Part shown: positions 1-8,662 of the stretch, one piece after another
How positions within the stretch are numbered: position 1 is the stretch's first letter
How the letters are laid out: every line of letters begins with the position of its first letter
Source: Actinomycetota bacterium
Lineage (GTDB): Bacteria; Actinomycetota; Actinomycetes; S36-B12; UBA5976
Direction of reading: 5' to 3'
Length of the DNA stretch: 25,512 nucleotides
NCBI GenBank assembly: GCA_947491175.1
Contig: CANLIF010000003.1
Coordinates: 1-25,512, forward strand
Made by a program: the position numbers and the translations under genes
Notes under the pieces: model-generated
Seen by the model: the letters and a program-made list of their open reading frames with translations, nothing else
What the model was told of the DNA's origin: nothing
The model's database searches: none

Positions 1-816
1 GGTGCTGCCCTAAAACGGGCTGGACATAACATTCGAGCTTGCACTGCAGTCAGCGATATCTCAAAACTAAGAGCAGAATCACTTTTGCCTGGAGTCCCAG
101 TTACTTCCATAGATGAAGCAGTTAAAGATAGAGACTTGATTTTGTTAACTGTGCCAGATGATGTGCTTGGCCAAGTTGTTAATGGATTGGCAGCAACAAA
201 TGCAGTTAGTCCTGGAACTTTCGTTATGCATGCTTCAGGTAGATATGGAATTGAAGTTCTGCGATCTCTGACAGATCAAGGTTGCTTGCCATTGGCGCTG
301 CACCCAGTAATGACGTTTACCGGAACCAGCATTGATCTAAACCGGCTTTCAGCTTGTCCATTTGGAATCACTACGGTGCAAACCCTGCGTCCAGTTGCTG
401 AGACTTTAGTTGTGGAAATCGGTGGCGAACCTATCTGGGTTCCCGAAGAAAACCGTGGGCTATATCACGCAGCATTAACTTTTGGCGCAAACAATTTAAT
501 GACGTTAGTTACCCAAACAACTGAGTTACTAGAAGCAGCTGGAATTACAAATCCGGAAGCGCTAGTAGCACCGCTGTTAGGGGCGTCACTTGATAATGCC
601 TTACGAAATGGTGACGCAGCAATCACTGGTCCAGTTGCTCGCGGAGATGCCAGTACGGTTCGGGAACACTTACGAGTACTTGCAAACTTTGATCCATCAG
701 TTACTCAGGCTTATCGAGCGATGGCTCGTCTTACTGCAATTCGAGCACTCGGTGCCGGCAACTTGCAACCTAAGTTAGCTGAAGAACTATTAATAGTTTT
801 GGCAGATGAGTCATGA
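1..816 (+). CDS. Rossmann-like / DUF2520 domain protein (5' partial)
   Basis: The frame is open from base 1 with no stop, so the gene starts before the window; 271 residues are visible. An early TTG at 85 could be mistaken for a start, but in-frame coding (GAALKRAGH...) continues upstream of it. The visible part begins inside an N-terminal Rossmann-like NAD(P)-binding domain (ILLTVPDDVLGQV) and continues into a helical C-terminal domain with HAALTFGANN, as in DUF2520 proteins. The family resembles ketopantoate/pyrroline reductases and commonly sits directly upstream of panC in Actinobacteria, which suggests, but does not prove, a role in pantothenate supply. The last four bases overlap panC (ATGA), implying translational coupling. 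The enzymatic activity is unknown. Confidence 0.85.
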   Translation, partial: GAALKRAGHNIRACTAVSDISKLRAESLLPGVPVTSIDEAVKDRDLILLTVPDDVLGQVVNGLAATNAVSPGTFVMHASGRYGIEVLRSLTDQGCLPLALHPVMTFTGTSIDLNRLSACPFGITTVQTLRPVAETLVVEIGGEPIWVPEENRGLYHAALTFGANNLMTLVTQTTELLEAAGITNPEALVAPLLGASLDNALRNGDAAITGPVARGDASTVREHLRVLANFDPSVTQAYRAMARLTAIRALGAGNLQPKLAEELLIVLADES

Positions 817-1658
817 GCCACGTTTTAACCACTGTCGCTGAAGTTGATTCCTGGGCAGATCAAGATGCAACGCCAATTGCTGCCGTGTTAACAATGGGCG
901 CTTTACATCAAGGCCATGCAGAGTTAGTTAGATTCGCAAAAGCCAATACCCCAAGTGGAACTCGCGTGATTGCAACCATTTTTGTTAACCCAACACAATT
1001 CAATAACACCTCAGATCTTGACAATTATCCTCGTGCCTTGGATTCCGATCTAGAAACATTGCGAAGCGCTGGAGCCGACGCGGTTTTTGTGCCGACCGTT
1101 TCACAGATTTATCCCAATGGTTTGGAAGTAAATCCACCTATGGAACCTGGGCCAATCGGAGATGTATTAGAAGGTGAAGCAAGACCAGGCCATTTTCGGG
1201 GAATGTTAACTGTGGTGCAACGTCTGCTCACAATGACCCATGCAGACTTCTCATTCTTTGGAGAAAAAGATTTTCAGCAACTAACTCTGGTTAAGGACAT
1301 GGTGGATTTCACAAAAATGCCTGTACAGATAGTTGGAGTTCCAACTGTGCGAGACGAATTTGGATTAGCGCTATCAAGTCGAAACCGAAGACTTTCATCG
1401 AATGCTTTGGAAGATGCAAGATTGATTCCAGCGGCAATGACAAAAGCTGCTGAAGTATTTCTTGCTACCGGATCACTGCCGCAAGCTGAAGTTGCTGGCA
1501 AAAGTATTTTGGCAGAAAGTGATCAGTTTGAAATTGAGTATTTTGAAATCAGATCAAATGATTTAGTTTCCCTTCCAACGATTAATAACGCGCGAGTTTT
1601 TGTAGCTGTAAAGATTGAAGACGTAAGACTTATAGACAACCTCGAGATAGCAAAGTAG
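813..1658 (+). CDS. panC: Pantothenate synthetase (pantoate--beta-alanine ligase)
   Basis: Joins pantoate and beta-alanine with ATP to make pantothenate, the vitamin B5 precursor of CoA; cytosolic. The 281-residue protein has the usual family length. Visible signatures are MGALHQGH (28-35, the HIGH-type nucleotide motif), FVNPTQF (57-63), RPGHFRGM (124-131), GEKDFQQL (150-157) and LSSRNRRL (187-194). The ATG overlaps the stop of the DUF2520 gene by four bases, and coaX follows after 7 bp, so the three genes are probably one transcript. In Mycobacterium panD (aspartate decarboxylase, the beta-alanine source) lies between panC and coaX; it is absent here, so beta-alanine must come from an unlinked panD or from uptake. 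Confidence 0.97.
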   Translation: MSHVLTTVAEVDSWADQDATPIAAVLTMGALHQGHAELVRFAKANTPSGTRVIATIFVNPTQFNNTSDLDNYPRALDSDLETLRSAGADAVFVPTVSQIYPNGLEVNPPMEPGPIGDVLEGEARPGHFRGMLTVVQRLLTMTHADFSFFGEKDFQQLTLVKDMVDFTKMPVQIVGVPTVRDEFGLALSSRNRRLSSNALEDARLIPAAMTKAAEVFLATGSLPQAEVAGKSILAESDQFEIEYFEIRSNDLVSLPTINNARVFVAVKIEDVRLIDNLEIAK

Positions 1659-1665
1659 GAAAAGC

Positions 1666-2424
1666 ATGCTGTTAGCAATTGACGTCGGAAATACAAATAC
1701 CGTTCTTGGGTTGTTTGCAGGGGAAAAGTTAGTTTCTTCTTGGCGAACTAAAACAGACAGTCGCGAAACTGCCGACGAGCTAGCACTAAAGTTCAAAGCA
1801 ATACTTAGCGATTCACCCGAAGTAACTGGGATTGCGCTTTGCTCCACAGTTCCAGCAGTTCTTCGAGAGATGCGAACTATGTTGAATAACTACTACCAAG
1901 ATGTGCAACAAGTAATTGTTGAACCAGGTATCAAGACAGGTGTCCCAGTACTCACCGACAATCCAAAAGAAGTTGGCGCCGATCGAATTGTGAACTCTCT
2001 TGCTGCCTTTACTCTCTATGGCGGTCCCGCAATCGTCGTTGATTTTGGAACCTCGACGAATTTAGATGTGATCTCCGCTAAGGGAGAATTCTTGGGTGGG
2101 GCGCTGGCACCTGGAATTGAAATATCAATCGATGCCCTTGCCAATCGCGCAGCGCAATTGCGAAAAGTGGAGTTAGTCGCACCTCGGAATGTCATTGGCA
2201 AAAATACGGTTGAGGCCTTGCAATCTGGTGCGGTTTATGGGTTCGCCGGGCAAGTTGATGGTTTGGTGGATCGAATCGTAGATGAGTTGGGGACCCCTGT
2301 AAAAGCAGTGATTGCAACTGGTGGGTTATCGGCAATTGTGGTCCCAGAGTCCGAGACCATAACCCATCATGAGCCAGATCTGACTTTGATTGGACTGCGT
2401 CTGATGTTCGAGCGCAATGCTTAG
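1666..2424 (+). CDS. coaX: Type III pantothenate kinase
   Basis: Phosphorylates pantothenate to 4'-phosphopantothenate, the first step of CoA synthesis. The 252-residue protein has the acetate/sugar kinase-like fold signatures of CoaX: DVGNTNTVLG (6-15, phosphate-binding loop), GADRIVN (104-110, with the presumed catalytic Asp106), DFGTSTNLD (126-134) and GGALAPGIEIS (144-154). The second phosphate motif reads TSTNLD where many homologues have TATTFD, a mild variation. The start is an ATG preceded by AGGA at good spacing. It follows panC directly, so one operon covers pantothenate synthesis and its phosphorylation. Type III kinases are not feedback-inhibited by CoA in the family generally; nothing here shows regulation directly. 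Confidence 0.95.
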   Translation: MLLAIDVGNTNTVLGLFAGEKLVSSWRTKTDSRETADELALKFKAILSDSPEVTGIALCSTVPAVLREMRTMLNNYYQDVQQVIVEPGIKTGVPVLTDNPKEVGADRIVNSLAAFTLYGGPAIVVDFGTSTNLDVISAKGEFLGGALAPGIEISIDALANRAAQLRKVELVAPRNVIGKNTVEALQSGAVYGFAGQVDGLVDRIVDELGTPVKAVIATGGLSAIVVPESETITHHEPDLTLIGLRLMFERNA

Positions 2425-2430
2425 TACCGA

Positions 2431-2442
2431 TAATCTTGGGCA
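2431..2442 (+). promoter_or_regulatory. Candidate -10 element for a leaderless lysS transcript
   Basis: TAATCT (2431-2436) fits the actinobacterial TANNNT -10 pattern and ends six bases before the lysS ATG at 2443, placing the expected transcription start on or beside the start codon. No clear Shine-Dalgarno sequence is present in the 18-bp gap after coaX. A -35 element was not identified. This is inference from spacing only. Confidence 0.3.
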
Positions 2443-3951
2443 ATGACCTCCGATCAGAATCCAGCTGTCGAAGAAGTTGACGACCTGCCTGAACAAATGC
2501 AGGTTCGTCACGAAAAGCGCGCGGCAATGTTGGCTAGTGGGGTTGATGCCTATCCAGTTCGGGTTCCAGTTACCACCACGATTCCAGCCGTGCGGGAAAA
2601 ATACCCGCACCTAATTGCCGAGCAAGAAAGCGGTGACACCGTTGGTGTGGCTGGTCGAGTTATGTTCCTTCGCAACACTGGCAAACTTTGTTTCGCGCAA
2701 TTGCAGGCAGGAACTGGGGAAACCATTCAAGCCATGGTTTCCTTTGATCGAATTGGTGAAGAACAACTTGATGCCTGGAAAGGCTTAGTTGACATTGGTG
2801 ACGTAGTTGCAGTTGTTGGCGAAGTAATCAGCAGTAAGCGCGGCGAACTTTCCGTAATGGCTGACAGCTGGCACATGGCGGCTAAAGCCTTACGACCACT
2901 TCCCAATCCACACAAACCTTTAAGCGAAGAGACGCGGGTTCGGCAACGTTACGCAGATCTAATCATGCGCGATACTGCTCGAACCGTTGCGCGACTCCGT
3001 CCAGCAACGATGTCTAGTTTGCGCGCGAGTTTTGCTAAACGTGATTACATCGAAGTTGAAACCCCAATGTTGCAAACTATGCATGGCGGCGCAGCAGCGC
3101 GACCTTTTGTGACTTCATCAAACGCATTTGATATGCAATTATTCCTACGCATCGCACCCGAACTATTTTTGAAGCGCTGCGTAGTTGGTGGCATTGAACG
3201 GGTATTTGAAATTAACCGAAACTTTCGTAACGAAGGCGCTGACTCAACTCATTCACCAGAGTTTGCGATGTTGGAGTACTACCAGGCCTACGCGGACTAC
3301 AACGACATGGCAACCCTCACTAGGGAACTCATTCAAGAAGCTGCACTCGCAGTTCATGGCACTTTGAATTACGAACTAGTCGATGGCGGCTCTCGAGATT
3401 TATCTGGCGAGTGGGATCAAATCTCGGTTTATCCATCGGTAAGTAAGGCCATTGGGCAGCAGATTTCTCCAGAGATTCCGATTGCAGAGCTTCGTAAACT
3501 TTGCGCTGATGCTGGAATTACACATGACCCAAAAGCAATTCACGGAAAGTTAGTTGAAGAATTACTTGAGCACTATGTTGTTGAGCAGCTGAAGAAGCCA
3601 ACATTTGTGATGGATTACCCAGTCGATACTTCGCCCTTAGTACGCGAACATCGAACCCAAAAGGGAACCGCAGAAAAGTGGGACCTTTACATTGATGGAT
3701 ACGAAGCTGGAACTGGTTACTCCGAACTTATTGATCCCGTTATTCAGCGCGAACGATTAATCGAACAGTCATCGCTCAAAGCCGGTGGCGATGCAGAAGC
3801 TATGCAGCTCGATGAAGACTTCTTACGAGCACTTGAATATGGCATGCCGCCATCAGGTGGTGTTGGCATGGGAATCGACCGCCTTCTGATGACTCTGACT
3901 GGCTTGAATATTCGCGAAACAATTTTGTTCCCATTGGTGAAGCCTGAATAA
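2443..3951 (+). CDS. lysS: Lysyl-tRNA synthetase, class II
   Basis: Charges tRNA-Lys with lysine using ATP; cytosolic homodimer. The 502-residue length is normal for the class II enzyme. An N-terminal OB-fold anticodon-binding domain (about 60-160) precedes the catalytic core. Motif 2 is FEINRNFRNEG (255-265) followed by THSPEFAMLEYY, and motif 3 is GGVGMGIDR (472-480). The gene lies 18 bp after coaX, as in Mycobacterium where lysS is part of the same neighbourhood leading to clpC. No ribosome site is obvious before the ATG; a possible leaderless promoter is listed separately. The next gene starts 2 bp after the stop. Confidence 0.97.
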   Translation: MTSDQNPAVEEVDDLPEQMQVRHEKRAAMLASGVDAYPVRVPVTTTIPAVREKYPHLIAEQESGDTVGVAGRVMFLRNTGKLCFAQLQAGTGETIQAMVSFDRIGEEQLDAWKGLVDIGDVVAVVGEVISSKRGELSVMADSWHMAAKALRPLPNPHKPLSEETRVRQRYADLIMRDTARTVARLRPATMSSLRASFAKRDYIEVETPMLQTMHGGAAARPFVTSSNAFDMQLFLRIAPELFLKRCVVGGIERVFEINRNFRNEGADSTHSPEFAMLEYYQAYADYNDMATLTRELIQEAALAVHGTLNYELVDGGSRDLSGEWDQISVYPSVSKAIGQQISPEIPIAELRKLCADAGITHDPKAIHGKLVEELLEHYVVEQLKKPTFVMDYPVDTSPLVREHRTQKGTAEKWDLYIDGYEAGTGYSELIDPVIQRERLIEQSSLKAGGDAEAMQLDEDFLRALEYGMPPSGGVGMGIDRLLMTLTGLNIRETILFPLVKPE

Positions 3952-3953
3952 TC

Positions 3954-4454
3954 ATGACTATTGATGTTCGTCCAGCAATTACTTCTGATGTTTTAGCCAT
4001 CCGCGACTTAGTTGAAAACTACGCCGGCGATGGGCCACGATTGCTTCGCAAGAATACTGTGACACTTTATGAAGATGTCCAAGAGTTTTATGTGGCAGAG
4101 CAAGATGGAAAAATTGTGGGCTGTGGCGCATTGCATGTAATGTGGCACGATTTAGGAGAAATCCGAACGGTTGCAGTTGACCCATCGATCAAGGGCCAAG
4201 GAATCGGAACCCAAATTCTAAATGAGCTAACACAGCGCGCAACAACTCTCGGCCTGACAAAACTTTTTTGCCTAACTTTCGAAACTACATTTTTCACTCG
4301 TCACGGTTTCAATCCAATTGAAGAGTCTCCGCTTGACGCATCTACTTATGCCGAACTGTTACTTTCGGGGGACCAAGGCGTCGCCGAATTCTTGGATTTG
4401 GAACATGTGAAACCGAATACTTTGGGCAACACCAGAATGCTGAAAAACCTCTAG
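3954..4454 (+). CDS. argA: ArgA-type amino-acid N-acetyltransferase (GNAT fold)
   Basis: A 166-residue GNAT protein closely resembling the short single-domain Mycobacterium ArgA (Rv2747) in memorable blocks: VTLYEDVQEFYVAE (36-49), GCGALHVMWHDLGEIRTVAV (57-76), the acetyl-CoA motif KGQGIGTQIL (80-89), LTFETTFFTRHGF, and VAEFLDLEHVKPNTLGNTRML near the end. That enzyme acetylates glutamate or glutamine and feeds arginine synthesis. Unlike E. coli ArgA it lacks an amino-acid-kinase domain. It starts 2 bp after lysS and is followed by the clpC promoter region, so it is probably the last gene of the panC-coaX-lysS unit. In Mycobacterium the slot between lysS and clpC1 holds lsr2 instead. The exact acceptor amino acid cannot be read from sequence. 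Confidence 0.88.
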   Translation: MTIDVRPAITSDVLAIRDLVENYAGDGPRLLRKNTVTLYEDVQEFYVAEQDGKIVGCGALHVMWHDLGEIRTVAVDPSIKGQGIGTQILNELTQRATTLGLTKLFCLTFETTFFTRHGFNPIEESPLDASTYAELLLSGDQGVAEFLDLEHVKPNTLGNTRMLKNL

Positions 4455-4522
4455 TTTTACCACTGTTCGCTACTGGCAGATAGTGCCTTCGTCCAAAAGT
4501 CCAATAAACAAGGCAGTACTAG

Positions 4523-4550
4523 TTGCCTAAAGTTTGCAAGTTTATATATC
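4523..4550 (+). promoter_or_regulatory. Candidate clpC promoter
   Basis: Within the 163-bp gap before clpC, TTGCCT (4523-4528) and TATATC (4545-4550) are separated by 16 bp, a reasonable sigma-70-type pair. This would give a leader of roughly 60 nt with a clear AGAGGAG ribosome site at about 4606-4612 before the ATG at 4618. I see no CIRCE-type or perfect inverted repeat in the gap. A degenerate ClgR-like sequence near 4467-4480 is discussed under findings. Confidence 0.4.
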
Positions 4551-4617
4551 CGCAGATGCGTTGTCATGCATTGGCTCTAGCATTGACTCAAGGCCGAAAA
4601 GTTAAGAGGAGCTTCAT

Positions 4618-7128
4618 ATGTTCGAGAGATTTACTGACCGAGCTCGTCGCGTTGTGGTGCTTGCCCAAGAAGAGGCACGCATGCTTAATCACAATTACAT
4701 CGGTACCGAACACATCCTCCTAGGTTTAATTCACGAGGGTGAAGGCGTAGCCGCCAAGGCTCTTGAAAGTATGGACATCTCACTTGAGGCAGTACGCGCT
4801 CAGGTCGAAGAAATAATTGGTCAAGGCCAGCAAGCACCATCTGGTCACATTCCTTTTACACCTCGTGCAAAAAAAGTTCTGGAACTTTCGCTTCGTGAAG
4901 CTTTGCAACTTGGCCACAACTACATCGGAACCGAGCACATCCTGCTTGGTCTAATTCGCGAAGGCGAAGGCGTAGCAGCTCAAGTTCTCGTAAAGCTTGG
5001 CGCAGACCTAAACCGAGTACGTCAACAAGTTATTCAATTGCTGTCGGGTTACCAAGGTAAGGAACCGCAACAACAAGGTTCTGGTCCGGCTGAAGGAACT
5101 CCATCAACTTCTTTGGTGCTTGATCAATTTGGTCGTAACTTGACGCAAGCTGCTCGTGAAGGTCAGCTTGACCCAGTGATCGGCCGAGTCAAGGAAATCG
5201 AACGCGTGATGCAGGTGCTTTCCCGCCGCACCAAAAACAACCCGGTTCTAATCGGTGAACCAGGTGTTGGTAAGACTGCAGTTGTTGAAGGTCTTGCCCA
5301 AAATGTTGTTAAGGGTGAAGTTCCAGAGACGCTAAAAGATAAGCAGATCTATTCCCTTGATCTTGGCGCACTCGTCGCCGGTTCTCGTTACCGTGGTGAT
5401 TTCGAAGAGCGCCTAAAGAAAGTTTTGAAAGAGATCAAAACTCGTGGCGACATCATCATCTTCATCGATGAAATCCACACTCTAGTTGGAGCCGGCGCAG
5501 CTGAAGGTGCGATCGATGCAGCCAGTATCTTGAAGCCAATGTTGGCCCGTGGTGAACTTCAGACTATTGGTGCAACCACACTTGATGAGTACCGCAAGTA
5601 CATCGAAAAGGATGCTGCGCTTGAGCGCCGCTTCCAACCAATTCAGGTTAGCGAACCAACTATTGCGCAGACTATTGAAATTCTTAAAGGCCTTCGGGAC
5701 CGTTACGAAAATCATCACCGAGTCACAATCACCGATGCTGCATTAGTCGGCGCTGCAACTATGGCTGATCGATACATCAGTGATCGATTCTTACCAGATA
5801 AGGCAATTGACCTAATCGATGAAGCCGGGGCTCGCTTACGCATTCGTCGAATGACTGCGCCACCAGACTTGCGTGAAATTGACGACAAGATTGCGGCTAC
5901 CCGTATGGAAAAAGAATCAGCAATCGATGGGCAAGATTTCGAACGAGCTGCTTCGCTACGCGATGACGAAAAGAATCTGATTGCTTCCCGCGCCACTCGC
6001 GAAAAAGAGTGGAAGGAAGGCGACATGGACGTTGTCGCAACCGTTGACGAAGAGTTGATCGCCGAAGTTCTGGCAGCATCGACTGGAATTCCAGTGTTCA
6101 AGCTAACCGAAGAAGAGTCACAACGACTACTTCACATGGAAAGCGAACTACACAAGCGAGTTATTGGCCAAGAGCAGGCAATCAAGGCGTTGTCGCAGGC
6201 AATTCGTCGAACTCGCGCGGGTCTTAAGGATCCAAAGCGCCCAGGTGGATCGTTTATTTTTGCTGGCCCATCTGGTGTTGGTAAAACTGAACTTTCAAAG
6301 ACACTTGCTGAATTCTTGTTTGGTGATGAAGACTCACTAATTCAATTAGATATGTCTGAATACTCTGAGAGGCACACGGTTTCCCGACTATTCGGCTCAC
6401 CTCCAGGATTCGTTGGTTACGAAGAAGGCGGCCAGTTAACTGAAAAGGTTCGCCGCAAGCCATTTAGTGTGGTTCTTTTTGACGAAGTCGAAAAGGCGCA
6501 CCCAGACATTTTCAACTCGCTGTTGCAGATTTTGGAAGATGGCCGCTTAACTGATGCCCAAGGTCGAGTTGTTGACTTCAAGAACACAGTCATAATCATG
6601 ACAACGAACCTTGGCACTAGAGACATAGCTAAGGGCGTAAGCCTTGGCTTTGCTGATGGCAATGACATCACATCTTCCTACGAACGCATGAAGACAAAGG
6701 TCAATGATGAACTTAAGACACATTTCCGTCCGGAGTTCTTGAACCGGATTGACGACATCATTGTGTTCCACCAGTTGAGCGAAGCTGAAATTGTCGAGAT
6801 CGTAGATCTGATGATTGCTAAGTTGGATTCTCGCTTGAAGGACAAAGACATGGCGATCGAATTAACTTCTGCTGCCAAGGCACTTCTTGCCAAGCGTGGT
6901 TACGATCCAGTATTGGGTGCTCGTCCATTGCGTCGAACAATTCAGCGCGAGATCGAAGATCCAATGAGTGAAAAGATGCTCTTTGGTGATCTTAAGCCAG
7001 GCGAAATTGTGATTGTAGATGTTGAAGGCGCAGGAGACGACGCCACATTTAGCATCAGAGGTGAATTCAAGGGTGAACTTTCTGACATTGAAATTGCACC
7101 TGTTGATGTTGCTGGAGTTTCAGAGTAA
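4618..7128 (+). CDS. clpC: ATP-dependent Clp protease ATP-binding subunit ClpC
   Basis: AAA+ unfoldase that feeds proteins to the ClpP peptidase; essential in many actinobacteria. The 836 residues contain two N-terminal Clp_N repeats (NYIGTEHILLGLI occurs at 26-38 and again at 101-113), the first AAA module with Walker A GEPGVGKT (213-220) and Walker B IIIFIDEIH (279-287), a UVR/middle coiled segment around 422-457 (DFERAASLRDDE), the second AAA module with Walker A GPSGVGKT (550-557) and a ClpB_D2-type C-terminal domain. Presence of the UVR-type segment and two Clp_N repeats separates ClpC from ClpA and ClpB. A strong Shine-Dalgarno sequence (AGAGGAG) fixes the start. Length is close to Mycobacterium ClpC1. 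Confidence 0.98.
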   Translation: MFERFTDRARRVVVLAQEEARMLNHNYIGTEHILLGLIHEGEGVAAKALESMDISLEAVRAQVEEIIGQGQQAPSGHIPFTPRAKKVLELSLREALQLGHNYIGTEHILLGLIREGEGVAAQVLVKLGADLNRVRQQVIQLLSGYQGKEPQQQGSGPAEGTPSTSLVLDQFGRNLTQAAREGQLDPVIGRVKEIERVMQVLSRRTKNNPVLIGEPGVGKTAVVEGLAQNVVKGEVPETLKDKQIYSLDLGALVAGSRYRGDFEERLKKVLKEIKTRGDIIIFIDEIHTLVGAGAAEGAIDAASILKPMLARGELQTIGATTLDEYRKYIEKDAALERRFQPIQVSEPTIAQTIEILKGLRDRYENHHRVTITDAALVGAATMADRYISDRFLPDKAIDLIDEAGARLRIRRMTAPPDLREIDDKIAATRMEKESAIDGQDFERAASLRDDEKNLIASRATREKEWKEGDMDVVATVDEELIAEVLAASTGIPVFKLTEEESQRLLHMESELHKRVIGQEQAIKALSQAIRRTRAGLKDPKRPGGSFIFAGPSGVGKTELSKTLAEFLFGDEDSLIQLDMSEYSERHTVSRLFGSPPGFVGYEEGGQLTEKVRRKPFSVVLFDEVEKAHPDIFNSLLQILEDGRLTDAQGRVVDFKNTVIIMTTNLGTRDIAKGVSLGFADGNDITSSYERMKTKVNDELKTHFRPEFLNRIDDIIVFHQLSEAEIVEIVDLMIAKLDSRLKDKDMAIELTSAAKALLAKRGYDPVLGARPLRRTIQREIEDPMSEKMLFGDLKPGEIVIVDVEGAGDDATFSIRGEFKGELSDIEIAPVDVAGVSE

Positions 7129-7138
7129 TTAACTGCTA

Positions 7139-8332
7139 ATGGCTGCCAACAATTTCGACTTCGGAGTAATCGGAGCCGGAATTGTTGGACTTGCTATGGC
7201 GAATCGGATTCGCCAAATCCACCCGAATGCAACAATTGCAGTTTTTGACAAGGAAACCTCGGTAGGCGAACACGCAAGTGGACGCAATAGCGGAGTTTTG
7301 CATGCTGGCTTCTATTACTCGCCGGATTCATTGAAAGCAGCGTTGACTCGTGATGGCAACAAGTTATTACGAGATTTCTGCGCCGAAGAAAATATCCGAG
7401 TATCTGAAACTGGGAAAGTTGTAGTTGCCCAGAATCCATCCGAAGTTTCTGCGCTGCAGGAATTGCATCGTCGGGGAAATGCCAATGGGGTTGTCACAGA
7501 ACTTGTTGGGCCAGAACAGCTTGCTGAATTAGAGCCATTGGCCAAGACTTCCGAACTTGCGCTTTGGTCACCAAATACCGCAGTGGCAAATCCACTTGAA
7601 GTGACTCAGGGTTTGGCAAGCAAGGTGGTCCGCGAGGGAACCAAGCTAAAGCTGGGCCATGAAGTATTACGCGTGGTACAAAATCGAGTGATCACAAAGT
7701 TTGGCACCTACTCTGTTGGTCACATTATTAATTGCGCCGGACTTTATGCCGACAAGATTGCAAAACCATTTGGCTACTGCGATGACTATGCAATGTTGCC
7801 ATTCAAAGGTTTGTATTGGTATGGAAATTGGACACCAGGCAAACTTCAGCGTCATGTGTATCCAGTTCCAGATGCGCGTAACCCATTCCTTGGTGTGCAC
7901 TTAACTGTGACAATCGATGGCCGCGCGAAAATTGGTCCAACTGCAATTCCAATTTTTTCACGCGAGAGCTACGTAGGTATTGGCGGACTCAACGTAAAAG
8001 AAATTCTAAACATTGTCGGTATTTATCCTAAGTTTCTTTCAAGTAAGCATCATGATGCATTTGGTTTAATCAAGTCAGAATTACCAAAGTATCTGCAACG
8101 GAACATAGTTACGCAAGCCAAGGCATTGGTGCCGAGCATTGACCCTAAAGATTTCAAGGAGCGCGGTAAGCCAGGTATCAGGGCTCAACTATTAGATATC
8201 AAGAATAAGAAGCTTGAAATGGATTTTGTGGTTCGTGGTGACGAGAATTCAACTCACCTATTAAACGCAGTTTCGCCAGCCTGGACGAGTGCCTTGGCTA
8301 TGGCGAATCATGTCTGCAAAAAGTTCGATTAA
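7139..8332 (+). CDS. lhgO: FAD-dependent oxidoreductase, LhgO (L-2-hydroxyglutarate oxidase) family
   Basis: A 397-residue DAO-type flavoprotein. The N-terminal dinucleotide motif is GAGIVGLAMA (12-21), followed by the family hallmark HASGRNSGVLHAGFYY (45-60), which in this group marks the flavin site. Further conserved blocks are INCAGLYADKIA, LPFKGLYW and a C-terminal GIRAQL...FVVRGDENSTHLLNAVSPAWTSALAMA. LhgO oxidises L-2-hydroxyglutarate to 2-oxoglutarate and passes electrons to the quinone pool; the real substrate here is not proven and related 2-hydroxyacid oxidases share the pattern. It starts 10 bp after clpC without a convincing ribosome site and is probably co-transcribed with it. 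The pairing with clpC does not suggest a functional link. Confidence 0.85.
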   Translation: MAANNFDFGVIGAGIVGLAMANRIRQIHPNATIAVFDKETSVGEHASGRNSGVLHAGFYYSPDSLKAALTRDGNKLLRDFCAEENIRVSETGKVVVAQNPSEVSALQELHRRGNANGVVTELVGPEQLAELEPLAKTSELALWSPNTAVANPLEVTQGLASKVVREGTKLKLGHEVLRVVQNRVITKFGTYSVGHIINCAGLYADKIAKPFGYCDDYAMLPFKGLYWYGNWTPGKLQRHVYPVPDARNPFLGVHLTVTIDGRAKIGPTAIPIFSRESYVGIGGLNVKEILNIVGIYPKFLSSKHHDAFGLIKSELPKYLQRNIVTQAKALVPSIDPKDFKERGKPGIRAQLLDIKNKKLEMDFVVRGDENSTHLLNAVSPAWTSALAMANHVCKKFD

Positions 8333-8362
8333 GATTTAAGGAAAAGAAGGATAGGGAAAATT

Positions 8363-8638
8363 GTGGAATCAACAGTCGATCTAATTTGGCAAGTTTCTGG
8401 CTTCCTTGCACTTGGAATAAAGGCTTGGGCACTATCTGATGTAATCAAAGCTCCGGCTGAGGCCTTCCCATTTCTCAATCGCCAAACCAAGAACATTTGG
8501 TTAGCGATTACCATCGGCAGCATTCTTGGCCACATACTTTTCGGCCCTTGGGGTTTCACCGGAATCATTGGCCTGATCGCTTGCGGGGTTTACCTTGCGG
8601 ACATTCGCGTAAAAATCAATGAAATGACTCGTCGCTAA
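8363..8638 (+). CDS. DUF2516 family small membrane protein
   Basis: A 91-residue protein starting at a GTG with AAGGA about ten bases upstream. Three hydrophobic segments are visible at roughly 6-28, 45-60 and 65-80, then a short basic tail (VKINEMTRR), typical of the actinobacterial DUF2516 family of unknown function. It follows lhgO by 30 bp on the same strand and converges on gpmA with only 24 bp between stops. I cannot assign a role. A start further upstream is unlikely because the ribosome site fits this GTG. Confidence 0.8.
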   Translation: MESTVDLIWQVSGFLALGIKAWALSDVIKAPAEAFPFLNRQTKNIWLAITIGSILGHILFGPWGFTGIIGLIACGVYLADIRVKINEMTRR

Positions 8639-8662
8639 GTTTTTTGTGCTTGAAATCAGAAA

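Noticed and set aside
8639..8662. Terminator between the DUF2516 gene and gpmA
   Set aside because: A T-run follows the DUF2516 stop but there is no stem before it on either strand.
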